A stretch of 55,188 nucleotides of DNA from NCBI RefSeq assembly GCF_000350145.1, contig NZ_BAOL01000040.1, forward strand, positions 1 through 55,188. Direction: 5' to 3'. Positions within the stretch are counted from its first letter, which is position 1. Each line of letters opens with the position of its first letter. Source of the DNA: Ilumatobacter nonamiensis YM16-303. Its GTDB lineage: Bacteria; Actinomycetota; Acidimicrobiia; Acidimicrobiales; Ilumatobacteraceae. The translations under genes were made by a program, and so were the position numbers. Below the pieces are notes generated by a model that made no database searches, was not told the origin of the DNA, and was given only the letters and a program-made list of their open reading frames with translations. This document shows positions 17,903 to 26,711 of this stretch, one piece after another.

Positions 17903-19069
17903 TCAGCGTTCGAAGAGGGCGTTGACGAATTCGTCGGGGTCGAACGGGATCAGGTCGCCGATCGTCTCGCCGATGCCGACCAGCTTCACCGGGATCCCGA
18001 GGTCGGTCTCGATCGCGAACACGATTCCGCCCTTCGCCGAGCCGTCGAGCTTGGTCAACACCACTCCGGTCACGTCGGTGGCCTCGTGGAACTCGCGCGC
18101 CTGGATCAGACCGTTCTGACCGGTGGTCGCGTCGATCACCAGCAGCGTCTCGGTCACCTCGCCCGCGCCCTTCTCGGCCACGCGGCGCACCTTCTTCAGC
18201 TCGTCCATCAGGTTCGACTTCGTGTGCAGCCGACCGGCGGTGTCGGCCATCACGAGATCGGTGTTGCGTGCCGCGGCCCGCTCGACTCCGTCGAACACGA
18301 CGGAACTGGGGTCGCCACCCTCGGCTCCGCGGACGAAATCCGCTCCCGCTCGTTCGGCCCACGTGCTCAGCTGCTCGGCGGCAGCGGCGCGGAACGTGTC
18401 GCCCGCCGCGAGGAGCACGGAACGACCCTCGACGGTCTGTTGGTTCGCGAGCTTGCCGATCGTCGTGGTCTTTCCGACGCCGTTCACGCCGACGAACATC
18501 CAGACGTTCGGCTCGCCCTCGGCGCGCGCCTCGAATGTGAGCGAACGCTCGCTCCCCCGCAGGCGGCTCGCCATCTCCTCCTGCAACGCGTCGAGCAGCT
18601 CGCTCGGCTCGGTGATCTCCTTCGCGGCGACCCGCTCGCGCAGGCCTTCCAGCAGCTCGTCGGTGATCTTGACGCCGACATCGGCGCGCAACAGCGCCTC
18701 CTCGAGATCGTCGAAGCTCTCGTCGGTGATCCCGGAGCGACCGAGGACGCCCGAGATCGCACCGGCGAACGTCGACCGGGCCTTGGCGAGACGCTCGCGC
18801 AGCGTTCCCGGGGCGGGTTCCGGCTCGACCTCGGGTTCGACGACCGCGGTGTCAGCCTCATCCTCGTCGGTGATCGTCGCCGACGAACGCTCCTCGAGAA
18901 TCGTGCCCGACTTCGTACCGGCTCCGCCTCTGCCCGGACCGTCGACGCCGGGAGACGACGGCGGAAGCTGTCGCTGGTTGCGACGGTTCAGGACCACCAC
19001 GCCCACGCCGAAGACGAGGACGAAGGCGAGCAGTACGAGCAGGAGAACTTCTACGGCACCCATCGCCAT
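17903..19069 (-). CDS. ftsY: SRP receptor FtsY
   Basis: SRP receptor GTPase, 388 aa. An N-terminal transmembrane segment (VEVLLLVLLAFVLVFGVGVVVL) anchors it to the membrane, which is the actinobacterial form. It is followed by an acidic linker and the NG domain with GVNGVGKTTTIGKLA (G1), DTAGRLHTKSNLM (G3) and TKLDGSAKGG (G4). The start is ATG 19069; ATG 19063 (MGAVEV) is an alternative. It sits between smc (41 bp upstream) and ffh in the conserved smc-ftsY-ffh order. Confidence 0.97.
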   Translation of the reverse strand: MAMGAVEVLLLVLLAFVLVFGVGVVVLNRRNQRQLPPSSPGVDGPGRGGAGTKSGTILEERSSATITDEDEADTAVVEPEVEPEPAPGTLRERLAKARSTFAGAISGVLGRSGITDESFDDLEEALLRADVGVKITDELLEGLRERVAAKEITEPSELLDALQEEMASRLRGSERSLTFEARAEGEPNVWMFVGVNGVGKTTTIGKLANQQTVEGRSVLLAAGDTFRAAAAEQLSTWAERAGADFVRGAEGGDPSSVVFDGVERAAARNTDLVMADTAGRLHTKSNLMDELKKVRRVAEKGAGEVTETLLVIDATTGQNGLIQAREFHEATDVTGVVLTKLDGSAKGGIVFAIETDLGIPVKLVGIGETIGDLIPFDPDEFVNALFER

Positions 19070-19110
19070 GCGACGCTACCGCCGCCGGCCCCGGCACTGA
19101 GCAGGCTGGT

Positions 19111-22100
19111 TCAGGTGTCGGCCGACGAGCGCGCCGTGTCGATGCGTTCGGTGATCACCTTCGACGAACCGCCCGGCTGCATGCTCACGCCGAGCAGGCA
19201 GTCGCCGGCCTCCATCGTCCGCTTCTGGTGCGACACGATGATCAGCTGGGCGTCCTTGCGGAACTCCTGGATCAACCCCAGGAACCGGTGCAGGTTCACG
19301 TCGTCGAGGGCGGCCTCGACCTCGTCCATCACGTAGAACGGCGACGGACGCGAACGGAACACGGCGAACAGATACGCGAGCGCGGTGAGGCTGCGTTCTC
19401 CGCCGGACAGCAGCGACAGCTTCTTGACGTTCTTTCCGCTCGGCTTCGCCTCGACCTCGATACCGGTCTGCAGCAAGTCGTCGGGATGGGTCAGCTTCAG
19501 CCGGCCCGTGCCGCCCGGGAACAGCAGCCCGAAGAGTTCGGTGAAGTTGGCACTCACGTCGGCGAACGCGGCCGCGAACACGTTCTGGATCTCGGCGTCG
19601 ACCGCGGCGATCACCCGCGCGAGTTCGCGCCGGGTGCTGCGCACATCCTCCAGCTGCGTTTCGAGGAAGGCGTGACGGGTCTCCAGTTCGTTGAACTCCT
19701 CGAGTGCCAACGGGTTGATCGGGCCGAGCAGCCGGAGCTCGCGTTCGAGTTCGCGGACGCGCCCCGCAGGAGTCGCCCCCTCGGGGATCTCCGGCATCTC
19801 CGCTGCGACCGCGACCGCCGGTTCGATGTCCAGGTCGCGGCGCAGCGTCTCGATCGAGTTCTCCAGACGGAGCTTCGCCTCGGCCTCTTCGATCTCGGCC
19901 TTCCGGGCGCGTTCGCGAGTGACATCGAGTTCGCGTTCTTTGTCCGTACGTTCGCGGCGCAACGTATCCAGTTCGGTCGTGAGGCCGCGCACCTCGACGC
20001 TCTGCTTCCGGCGAGCCTCGACGAGTTCGCCATGGTGCGCCTCGACGACCTCCTGATGGGAGCCGACGACCGCCGCCAAGCGATCGATCACACCCATCGA
20101 TCGTTCGATGACGACGCGCCGTTCCTCTGCCGATGCTCGAGCCTCCGCGTCGGCTTCCAGTCGCCGCTCCGTCTCGGCGATGCGCTTCTCGAGGATCTGA
20201 CGGTGCTCGATCAAACCGGCGTTGCGAACCTCGAGGTCCTTGCGCTTCGATGCCAGGGCGGCTGCGCGCTGCTCGAGGTTGGCCCGCAGTTCACCGCGAG
20301 CCCGTGCCGCATCGGCCTCGGCCTGCTCGTCGGACTCCAAGGCAGGGAGCAGCGCTTCGAGTTCGTCGACCCGCCGCTGCTCACGCTCGCTGTTCTCCGC
20401 CGCCTCCTCGATCGACCTGCCGACCGATTCGAGCTCTGCCTGCACGCTGCGCTGCTCGCCTTGCGCCCGCGCCAAACCATCCGAGGCGGCCGACAACTTG
20501 GTGTCGTTGTCGTCGAGGAGTCGACTCACGTCGGACTCGCTCCGGCGTGCCGCTGCCAGTTCTGCCGTCGCCGTAGCGAGCGCGGCATCGGCGATCTCCA
20601 GACGCGACGAGGCCCCATCGGCCAGAGCCTGCGCCTCGTCGAGCGCCGCCGCCGTCGCACCAGAACCTGCTGCTCCGATCCGCCAACCGCTCAGGCCGAA
20701 ACGATCGCCGGCCTCGGTGACGATCACGGCGTCCGGATGGGTGATCGCTGCGTCGAGCGCAGCAGGCATGTCATCGATGCGGACGGCCCCGCCGAGCAAC
20801 CCGTCGAGCAGTGCACGCACGTCGGGGTTCGCCGAGCGGGCGTGTTCCCGAACGGGCCGACCGGACGTGGTCGGCTCGTGTGCGGAGAACTTCGATCCGA
20901 GTGCGAGCACGGCTCCGCTCGTGTCCGACGAACGCAGCGCATCGAGCGCGTTGCGCGCTGAATCGGGATCCGACACGACGACCGCGGTCAACGACTCGCC
21001 GAGTGCCGCCTCGACGGCGGCCTCCCACCCGGCATCGATCTCGATCAGATCGAGCAGCGTGCCGAGCACACCATCGACACCTTGCAGACGCTCGGCCCCA
21101 GCCCGCGCTCGCGCCGAGTCGAGCGCCAACTGCAACGCCTCCACCCGCGCCGTCGCCGTGGATGCGGCATCGGCGGCCTCCGCTCGCTCGACGCGCGCCG
21201 CCTCGGCATCCGACTCGGCCGTCGCGAGGGCGTCCTCGGCAGCGGCCAGGCGATCGAAGAGCGGCCCCTCGACCGAGCCCGCCTGCTCGCACTCGGCTCG
21301 GTATCGCTCGGCCTCGTCCACCGCCAACTGCATGCGTTCGGTGAGAGACTCCTGGCGGCTCCGCGAGCGTCGGAGATCGCCCAGCGAGCGTTCGAGGCTC
21401 GCCTTGACCGATCGTGCCTCACCACGGACCTCCGCAGCGGCGCTGGCAGCCTGAGCGGTCGGCTGATCCGAGCCGACTGCGTCGAGCACCTGGGAGCGCT
21501 CCGCGGCGAACGCCTGCTCTTCGTCGAGCAACTCCGCGGCGGCCGGCTCGAACGTCTCCAGTTCGGCGACGACGTCGATGAGTTCGGACCGGAATCGTGC
21601 GGCGTCCGCCTCGAGGTTGGCGACGACACCGGCATCGATCAGCTGCCCCTTGTCCCGCTCGAGCGACCGTCGACGCTCGACCAGCACGGCGGTCAGTCCG
21701 CGAGCCCGTTCGCGCAGTTGCTCGACCCGGACGAGCTTGTCGCTGACGTCGCTCGCACCACGGGCGCTGAGTTGGGCCTCGATCGACATCACCGAGGTGT
21801 CGAGTCCCGACAGCGTCGTCTTGATCTCCTGCTCGGCGCTCGCTGCATCGAGTTTCGTCGTGGCCAGAGCTTCGAGCTTCGTGCGGAATCCGTCGATCTC
21901 GCGACCGGCGACGAACGTCTTCAGGTCGGTCAACTCCACGATCAGCGATCCGTGGCGTTCGGCCGCCTTCGCCTGCCGTTCGAGTGGTCGCAACTGTCGC
22001 CGCACCTCACGCAGGAGGTCCTGGACCCGCAGCAGGTTCGCCTCGGTCGCATCGAGGCGACGCTCGGCCTTCTCCTTGCGCTTGCGGAACTTGAGCACCC

Positions 22101-22605
22101 CGGCGGCTTCCTCGATGATCGCTCGGCGTTCCTCGGGCCGCGCGTTGAGGACGGCGTCGATCTGGCCCTGGCTGACGATCACGTGCTGCTGGCGACCGAC
22201 TCCCGCGTCGGACAGCATCTCCTGGACGTCGAGCAGACGACACGCCACGCCGTTGATCTGGTACTCCGATTCTCCGGTGCGGAACAGCACACGGGTGATC
22301 GTCACTTCGTTGAACTCGACGCCGAGCGTTCCGTCCGAGTTGTCGATCGTGATGCTGACCTCGGCACGGCCGAGCGCCGGTCGGGTCGCCGTGCCGGCGA
22401 AGATCACGTCGTCCATCTTCTGGCTGCGCACGGCCTTGGGCGACTGGGCACCGAGCACCCACGCCATCGCGTCGACGACGTTGGACTTGCCCGACCCGTT
22501 CGGCCCGACCACGACGGTGACGCCGGGTTCGAGGACCATGTTCGTCGAATCGGCAAACGACTTGAAGCCCTTGAGGGCGAGACTCTTCAAGAACACAGCG
22601 TCCAA
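19111..22605 (-). CDS. smc: Chromosome segregation protein SMC
   Basis: 1164-aa condensin ATPase for chromosome compaction and segregation with ScpA/ScpB (not in this window). The N-terminal head has LALKGFKSFADS and the Walker A GPNGSGKSN (residues 34-42), then the Q-loop region MDDVIFAG. Two long coiled coils flank a hinge (about residues 508-650, beginning LQGVDGVLGTLLDLI). The C-terminal head has the ABC signature LLSGGERSLTALAYLF and the Walker B region VMDEVEAALDDVN. Length is standard. It is downstream of mutM by 42 bp and upstream of ftsY. Confidence 0.98.
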   Translation of the reverse strand: MDAVFLKSLALKGFKSFADSTNMVLEPGVTVVVGPNGSGKSNVVDAMAWVLGAQSPKAVRSQKMDDVIFAGTATRPALGRAEVSITIDNSDGTLGVEFNEVTITRVLFRTGESEYQINGVACRLLDVQEMLSDAGVGRQQHVIVSQGQIDAVLNARPEERRAIIEEAAGVLKFRKRKEKAERRLDATEANLLRVQDLLREVRRQLRPLERQAKAAERHGSLIVELTDLKTFVAGREIDGFRTKLEALATTKLDAASAEQEIKTTLSGLDTSVMSIEAQLSARGASDVSDKLVRVEQLRERARGLTAVLVERRRSLERDKGQLIDAGVVANLEADAARFRSELIDVVAELETFEPAAAELLDEEQAFAAERSQVLDAVGSDQPTAQAASAAAEVRGEARSVKASLERSLGDLRRSRSRQESLTERMQLAVDEAERYRAECEQAGSVEGPLFDRLAAAEDALATAESDAEAARVERAEAADAASTATARVEALQLALDSARARAGAERLQGVDGVLGTLLDLIEIDAGWEAAVEAALGESLTAVVVSDPDSARNALDALRSSDTSGAVLALGSKFSAHEPTTSGRPVREHARSANPDVRALLDGLLGGAVRIDDMPAALDAAITHPDAVIVTEAGDRFGLSGWRIGAAGSGATAAALDEAQALADGASSRLEIADAALATATAELAAARRSESDVSRLLDDNDTKLSAASDGLARAQGEQRSVQAELESVGRSIEEAAENSEREQRRVDELEALLPALESDEQAEADAARARGELRANLEQRAAALASKRKDLEVRNAGLIEHRQILEKRIAETERRLEADAEARASAEERRVVIERSMGVIDRLAAVVGSHQEVVEAHHGELVEARRKQSVEVRGLTTELDTLRRERTDKERELDVTRERARKAEIEEAEAKLRLENSIETLRRDLDIEPAVAVAAEMPEIPEGATPAGRVRELERELRLLGPINPLALEEFNELETRHAFLETQLEDVRSTRRELARVIAAVDAEIQNVFAAAFADVSANFTELFGLLFPGGTGRLKLTHPDDLLQTGIEVEAKPSGKNVKKLSLLSGGERSLTALAYLFAVFRSRPSPFYVMDEVEAALDDVNLHRFLGLIQEFRKDAQLIIVSHQKRTMEAGDCLLGVSMQPGGSSKVITERIDTARSSADT

Positions 22606-22647
22606 GAAGCTACTTGCTCCGCCCCCGAACCCACCGTGACCGCCGGG

Positions 22648-23484
22648 TCAGCGCTGGCAGACGGGACAGAAGTGGGTGCTGCGGCCACCGCTCACGGTGC
22701 GCCGGATCCAGCCTCGTCCGCACGTCGAACAGCGCTCGCCGGTGCGGCCGTACACTCGGTGGTCGTCCTGATACGACCCGGACTGCCCCATCAGGTCGAC
22801 GTACTGGTTGTCGCCGAGCGTCGATCCGCCGGCGGCGATCGAGGCCGACAGGATGTCGACGATCGCGTCGTGCATCCTCCAGGTCGCCGGGGCATCGATC
22901 GAGTTCGCCGCACGATCTGGGCGCAGACGGGACCGGTGCAGCACCTCGTCGGCGTAGATGTTGCCGATCCCGGCGATCACGTGTTGGTCGAGCAGCAGCG
23001 GCTTCAACGCCCGCGACGTCGACCGGACGATCCGCCGGAGTTCGGTCCGCGGGAACTCGTCGGCGATCGGATCGACGCCCAACGCCGCCACACCGGGAAG
23101 CTGCTCCTCGATGAGGTCCGGATCGAACACCACCACCTCACCGAACGTTCGAGGGTCCACGAACCACGCCTCGCGTCCGTCGTCGAGATGCATCACGACA
23201 TGCGTGTGCGGCGGGCGGACGGCGCCACCCTCGGCGAGCAGCACCTGCCCGGTCATCCGGAGGTGGATCATCATCGACTCGCCGCTGTCGAGGGGACACA
23301 ACAGGTACTTCCCGCGCCGATCGGCAGCGAGCACCACGGTGTCGGTGAGCCCGGCGATCAGCTCCTCGCGCGACGTGCGCCGCACCACTCGTTCCCGACC
23401 GACCTCGACCCGGGTGATGCGACGCCCCACCAGGTGTCGATCGAGTCCACGCCGGACCGTCTCGACCTCGGGGAGTTCGGGCAT
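22648..23484 (-). CDS. mutM: Formamidopyrimidine-DNA glycosylase
   Basis: Base-excision repair glycosylase/AP lyase removing 8-oxoguanine and FapyG; 278 aa. The catalytic N-terminus PELPEVETVRRGL (Pro1, Glu2 after Met removal) is intact. The Lys in RRGKYLL, the H2TH region (LLLDQHVIAGIGNIYADEVLH) and the C-terminal zinc finger (CSTCGRGW...HFCPVCQR) are all present. The start ATG 23484 lies one base after the rnc stop, consistent with co-translation. Confidence 0.97.
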   Translation of the reverse strand: MPELPEVETVRRGLDRHLVGRRITRVEVGRERVVRRTSREELIAGLTDTVVLAADRRGKYLLCPLDSGESMMIHLRMTGQVLLAEGGAVRPPHTHVVMHLDDGREAWFVDPRTFGEVVVFDPDLIEEQLPGVAALGVDPIADEFPRTELRRIVRSTSRALKPLLLDQHVIAGIGNIYADEVLHRSRLRPDRAANSIDAPATWRMHDAIVDILSASIAAGGSTLGDNQYVDLMGQSGSYQDDHRVYGRTGERCSTCGRGWIRRTVSGGRSTHFCPVCQR

Positions 23485-23485
23485 G

Positions 23486-24160
23486 TCAGTCGAGTACGCG
23501 GCACGCCGCTTCGGCAGCGATCTGCTCGGCGGCCTTTTTCGAGCGTCCCTCACCTGTGCCGAGCCGGTCGTCGCCGACGCGCACGACGGCGGTGAACACC
23601 TTCTCGTGGTCGGGACCGGTCGAGGTGAGTTGGTACTCGGGTGCGGGACGACCGTGACGAGCGCACCGCTCCTGCAGCTCGGTCTTCCAGTCGAGATGGC
23701 CGAGACCGTCGATCGTCGCGGCGAGCCGGGTGGCGACATGTCGTTCGACGAGATCGAACGCGGCCTCGGTGCCACCATCGAGGTAGACGGCGCCCAGCAC
23801 CGCTTCGAACGCGTCCGACAGGATCGACGGCTTTCCGGCTCCGTCGGCCGCAGCTTCTCCGCGACCCAGTTTGATGTAGGCACCGAGACCGATCTCGCCG
23901 GCGACCGAGGCCAGCGTGTGGGCATTCACCACACTCTTCCGGAGGTCGGTCAGACGACCCTCCGAGAGGTCGTCGAAACGGCGATATGCGATGTCGGCGA
24001 TCGCCCAGCCGAGCACTGCGTCGCCCAGGAACTCGAGCCGCTCGTTGCTGTCGGCACCGTCGTGCTCCGCGCACCAGGAACGATGCGCCAACGCCCGATC
24101 GAGGAGTTCGACGCGCTCGAATCGGTAGCCGATCCGTTCGCTCAGCTCGTCGAGGTCCAC
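23486..24160 (-). CDS. rnc: Ribonuclease III
   Basis: 224-aa double-strand-specific endoribonuclease for rRNA and mRNA processing. The nuclease domain carries the signature NERLEFLGDAVLGWAIADIAY, the later acidic residue cluster (DAFEAVLGAVYLDGG), and a C-terminal dsRBD (DWKTELQERCARHG ... GEGRSKKAAEQIAAEAAC). It lies 25 bp after acpP and is immediately followed by mutM, the common acpP-rnc-mutM-smc order. Confidence 0.97.
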   Translation of the reverse strand: MDLDELSERIGYRFERVELLDRALAHRSWCAEHDGADSNERLEFLGDAVLGWAIADIAYRRFDDLSEGRLTDLRKSVVNAHTLASVAGEIGLGAYIKLGRGEAAADGAGKPSILSDAFEAVLGAVYLDGGTEAAFDLVERHVATRLAATIDGLGHLDWKTELQERCARHGRPAPEYQLTSTGPDHEKVFTAVVRVGDDRLGTGEGRSKKAAEQIAAEAACRVLD

Positions 24161-24185
24161 CGCAGTCGTCGAAGCCGTGGGAGCG

Positions 24186-24464
24186 TCAGTCGTTGGCGTT
24201 CTCGAAGACGTAGTCGACGGCGTCGCGCACCGTCTTCAGGTCTTCGAGGTCCTCGTCCTCGATGCGGAAACCGGCGGCCCGTTCGCCGACTTCCTCTTCG
24301 AGCGATTCGACCAGTTCGATCAACGCCAACGAGTCGGCATCGAGGTCATCGACGAAGGACTGCCCTTCGGAGATGGTGTCGGGCTCGATCTCGAGAATGT
24401 CGGCGAGGCGGTCACGCACGATCCGGAGGATCTCGTCGCGCTCGATGGTGTTTTCCGAGGACAT
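24186..24464 (-). CDS. acpP: Acyl carrier protein
   Basis: 92-aa acyl carrier protein for fatty-acid synthesis. Helix I (ILRIVRDRLADILEIEPDTI) leads to the phosphopantetheine site DLDADSLALIELVESLEEE, whose Ser is the attachment residue. It is a little longer than the usual ~78 aa because of an extended loop (GERAAGFRIEDEDLEDLKT) before the last helix. The start is ATG 24464 (MSSENTIERDE). It is between plsX and rnc, a classical lipid-gene location. Confidence 0.95.
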   Translation of the reverse strand: MSSENTIERDEILRIVRDRLADILEIEPDTISEGQSFVDDLDADSLALIELVESLEEEVGERAAGFRIEDEDLEDLKTVRDAVDYVFENAND

Positions 24465-24511
24465 TGCGCAGACCCTACCTGGGGCATCCCGTCCGGAAGG
24501 GAGCGCTGCGC

Positions 24512-25495
24512 TCAGCGAGTGGCAGCGATCGCCGCGGTGATCTCGGCGGTGATCTCGTGGTCGACCATGTCCCGCGCGACCCCGATCCCGTTCCGGATCG
24601 CCTCGGCGCTGGATGAACCGTGGGAGATGATGCACACGCCGTCGACCCCGAGCAGGATCGCCCCGCCGTAGGTGTCCGGGCTGAGCGCCGAGTACAGCGG
24701 CATCAGCGCCGGCATCAGCGCCTCGGCGTGTTCCTGGTACTCCTCGGCGGAGAACGCTTCGAGGAGCGCGCCGATGATGGCCTTCATCCCACCTTCGAGG
24801 GTCTTCAGCACCACGTTGCCGGTGAACCCGTCGGTGACGCACACGTCGAGTTCGTCGCTCATGATGTCGCGACCTTCGACGTTGCCGATGAAGTTGATGC
24901 CCGGCGTCTGCACGAGCAGTTCGTGGGTCTCCTTGCGGAGGGTGTCACCCTTGGTCGCCTCCTCGCCGATCGACAGCAGCCCGACGCGCGGGTTGTCGAT
25001 GTCGAAGCGATGGCGGGCGTAGATCGAGCCCATCTGCGCGAACTGGGCGAGCCAGTCGGGCTGCACCTCGGCGTTGGCACCGGCATCGAGCATGACCGTC
25101 GGGGACGAGCCGGGAACGGGAATCGGTGTGGCGATCGCGGGTCGCTTGACGCCTTTGATCCGGCCCATCCGCAACAGCGCGGAGGCCATCGTCGCGCCGG
25201 TGTTGCCCGCAGAGATCATCGCTGCGGCGCGTCCGTCGCGGACCGCCTCGGCGGCGCGGACGAGCGTGGAGTCCTTCTTCCGACGGACTCCGGACGCGGG
25301 GTCGTCGTGCATGCCGATGACTTCGGACGCCTCGATCAGGTCGAGAACAGTGCCATCGGCGGATTCCCGCCCCTGGAGGTCGGGGGGTCCGACGAGCACG
25401 ACGGGAATCCCTGCGGCGACGGCCGCGTGGGCTCCGTCGAGGTTCGGGCCGGGGCCGTGATCGCCGCCCATGGCGTCGAGAGCGACGGGGAGCAT
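24512..25495 (-). CDS. plsX: Phosphate acyltransferase PlsX
   Basis: Converts acyl-ACP to acyl-phosphate, the first step of phospholipid synthesis through PlsY. 327 aa. Family blocks: LPVALDAMGGDHGPGPN, MISAGNTGATMASALLRMGRI, VMLDAGANAEVQP, LLSIGEEATKGD, VCVTDGFTGNVVLKTLEG and GGAILLGVDGVCIISHGSS. ATG 25495 gives the canonical start; an upstream in-frame start would overlap the rpmF end region. It is followed by acpP, which supplies its acyl-ACP substrate. Confidence 0.96.
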   Translation of the reverse strand: MLPVALDAMGGDHGPGPNLDGAHAAVAAGIPVVLVGPPDLQGRESADGTVLDLIEASEVIGMHDDPASGVRRKKDSTLVRAAEAVRDGRAAAMISAGNTGATMASALLRMGRIKGVKRPAIATPIPVPGSSPTVMLDAGANAEVQPDWLAQFAQMGSIYARHRFDIDNPRVGLLSIGEEATKGDTLRKETHELLVQTPGINFIGNVEGRDIMSDELDVCVTDGFTGNVVLKTLEGGMKAIIGALLEAFSAEEYQEHAEALMPALMPLYSALSPDTYGGAILLGVDGVCIISHGSSSAEAIRNGIGVARDMVDHEITAEITAAIAATR

Positions 25496-25520
25496 GTCGG
25501 TCAGCGTGAGGACCGCAGCG

Positions 25521-25700
25521 TCAGCTGACGTCGATGGCGTACCGGTCGCGGTACCAACCACAGGTGCCACACACCGTGTGCGGTGTCTTGGCGGCGCTGC
25601 ACTTGGGGCAGACGCTGCGCGACGGAGCCTTCAGCTGCCACGCGCTGGCGCGGCGGCTGCGGGTCTTCATCTTGGAAGTCTTCTTCTTCGGGACAGCCAT
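25521..25700 (-). CDS. rpmF: 50S ribosomal protein L32
   Basis: 59-aa ribosomal protein with the typical start MAVPKKKTSKMKTRSRRASAW and a zinc-binding CPKC...CGTC pair. ATG 25700 is chosen over an in-frame start 45 bp upstream because it matches the family N-terminus. It sits between the DUF177 gene and plsX, the standard pairing. Confidence 0.97.
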   Translation of the reverse strand: MAVPKKKTSKMKTRSRRASAWQLKAPSRSVCPKCSAAKTPHTVCGTCGWYRDRYAIDVS

Positions 25701-25838
25701 CTCTTGCTCTCGTTCTCTCCGTGCGACGATGTCCTGAGCGGTCACTCAGGTCGGGTCAGGGCCGGTCGTCAGGGCCGCATCACGTTATCGGGACCTCGTG
25801 GCGCTCCAACGTGCCGGTCCGCACTCCTCGACCGCCGA

Positions 25839-26351
25839 TCAGTCGTCGAGCACCAGGCCGTCGAGGGCCGCCCACCGGTGGTCCTTGACCTCGGTGTCGC
25901 ACGCACAACTCTCCACATTGCGATCGACCCCACACTGCGGGCACAACCCGGCGCACGCTTCCCGGCACAGCCGTTCGTCGTCGAGTTCCAGCAAGGCGGC
26001 CTGCCGAGCCATCGGTGCCAGGTCGAGCTGTCCGTCCTCGATCGGATAGGCGTCCTCGTCCAAGACCTCCACCTGATAGAGCTCGTCGATCGTTGCCGAG
26101 GCCACTCCCGACAGCTGCTTCAGGCATCGACGGCACGGCCGGGCCCACGGTGCGGCCACGTGTCCGCGCACGACGATCCCGTCGTTGAGCGCTTCGAGGT
26201 CCACCTCGATCGCAATGTCGCCGGCGAGTGCATCGTGCACGACGTCCAGGTCCTCGCCGGAGACCTCGACGTCGACGGTCTTGACCGCACCGGGCTGACG
26301 CAGCAGCTCGATCGCGTTGATCCGTAGTGCACGTTTCGTCGGTGCATCCAT
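25839..26351 (-). CDS. DUF177 family protein (YceD-like)
   Basis: 170-aa DUF177 protein, a family co-transcribed with rpmF and implicated in 23S rRNA processing or accumulation in other bacteria. It shows the conserved N-terminal beta region, a PCRRCL motif near the middle and a C-terminal Cys-rich segment (CREACAGLCPQCGVDRN) that could bind zinc. It is 138 bp upstream of rpmF; the gap includes the rpmF leader and probably a promoter. Confidence 0.92.
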   Translation of the reverse strand: MDAPTKRALRINAIELLRQPGAVKTVDVEVSGEDLDVVHDALAGDIAIEVDLEALNDGIVVRGHVAAPWARPCRRCLKQLSGVASATIDELYQVEVLDEDAYPIEDGQLDLAPMARQAALLELDDERLCREACAGLCPQCGVDRNVESCACDTEVKDHRWAALDGLVLDD

Positions 26352-26360
26352 GCTCGCAGC

Positions 26361-26711
26361 CTACGACCGAACGCTGTCCGTCCCGGATGTCCCTGCCGCT
26401 CGCGTGAGCTCGTCGTGGAGGCGCGCGGTGTGTGGGCCACCGACCAGCGGGTGGATGATCGCGGCCCTGGCGATCATTCGCAGCAGGGCGACCGGGGCGT
26501 CATCGCCGCTGAACTTCCATCCGACGCCCGAGAGCAGTGCCAGTTCGGCGGCAGCAGCGGCGAGGAAGGGGACCAGGCGTTCGTCCACGTCGGCGACCTC
26601 GACTCGGGCCAACAGCCCGTTGACATCTGCCGCCGTTGCACCCATCGGTCGACGGGCGGGCGGTTCGGTGATCCAATCGGTCTCAATTGGCTCTGTCGTG
26701 AGGGAAGTCAT
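26361..26711 (-). CDS. Hypothetical protein, unrecognised
   Basis: 116-aa predicted protein with Ala/Leu-rich helices (ADVNGLLARVEVADVDERLVPFLAAAAAELALL, given here only as composition) and an end rich in Thr/Ser. I do not recognise a family. It lies 9 bp upstream of the DUF177 gene in the same direction and could be the first gene of that run. The start is doubtful. ATG 26711 would overlap the start of the divergent MocR gene by 2 bp, and the N-terminal 20 residues are encoded by AT-richer DNA that looks like an operator. ATG 26645 (94 aa) is the more conservative alternative. Confidence 0.5.
   Translation of the reverse strand: MTSLTTEPIETDWITEPPARRPMGATAADVNGLLARVEVADVDERLVPFLAAAAAELALLSGVGWKFSGDDAPVALLRMIARAAIIHPLVGGPHTARLHDELTRAAGTSGTDSVRS
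26673..26690. promoter_or_regulatory. Possible MocR operator, CCAAT-N8-ATTGG
   Basis: Inverted repeat CCAAT / ATTGG with an 8-bp spacer in a locally AT-rich patch, about 20 bp before the MocR start. Further CCAAT copies follow at 26771 and 26783 together with TTGGTCC. Such clustered half-sites are what a GntR/MocR regulator would bind for autoregulation. Inference only. Confidence 0.3.
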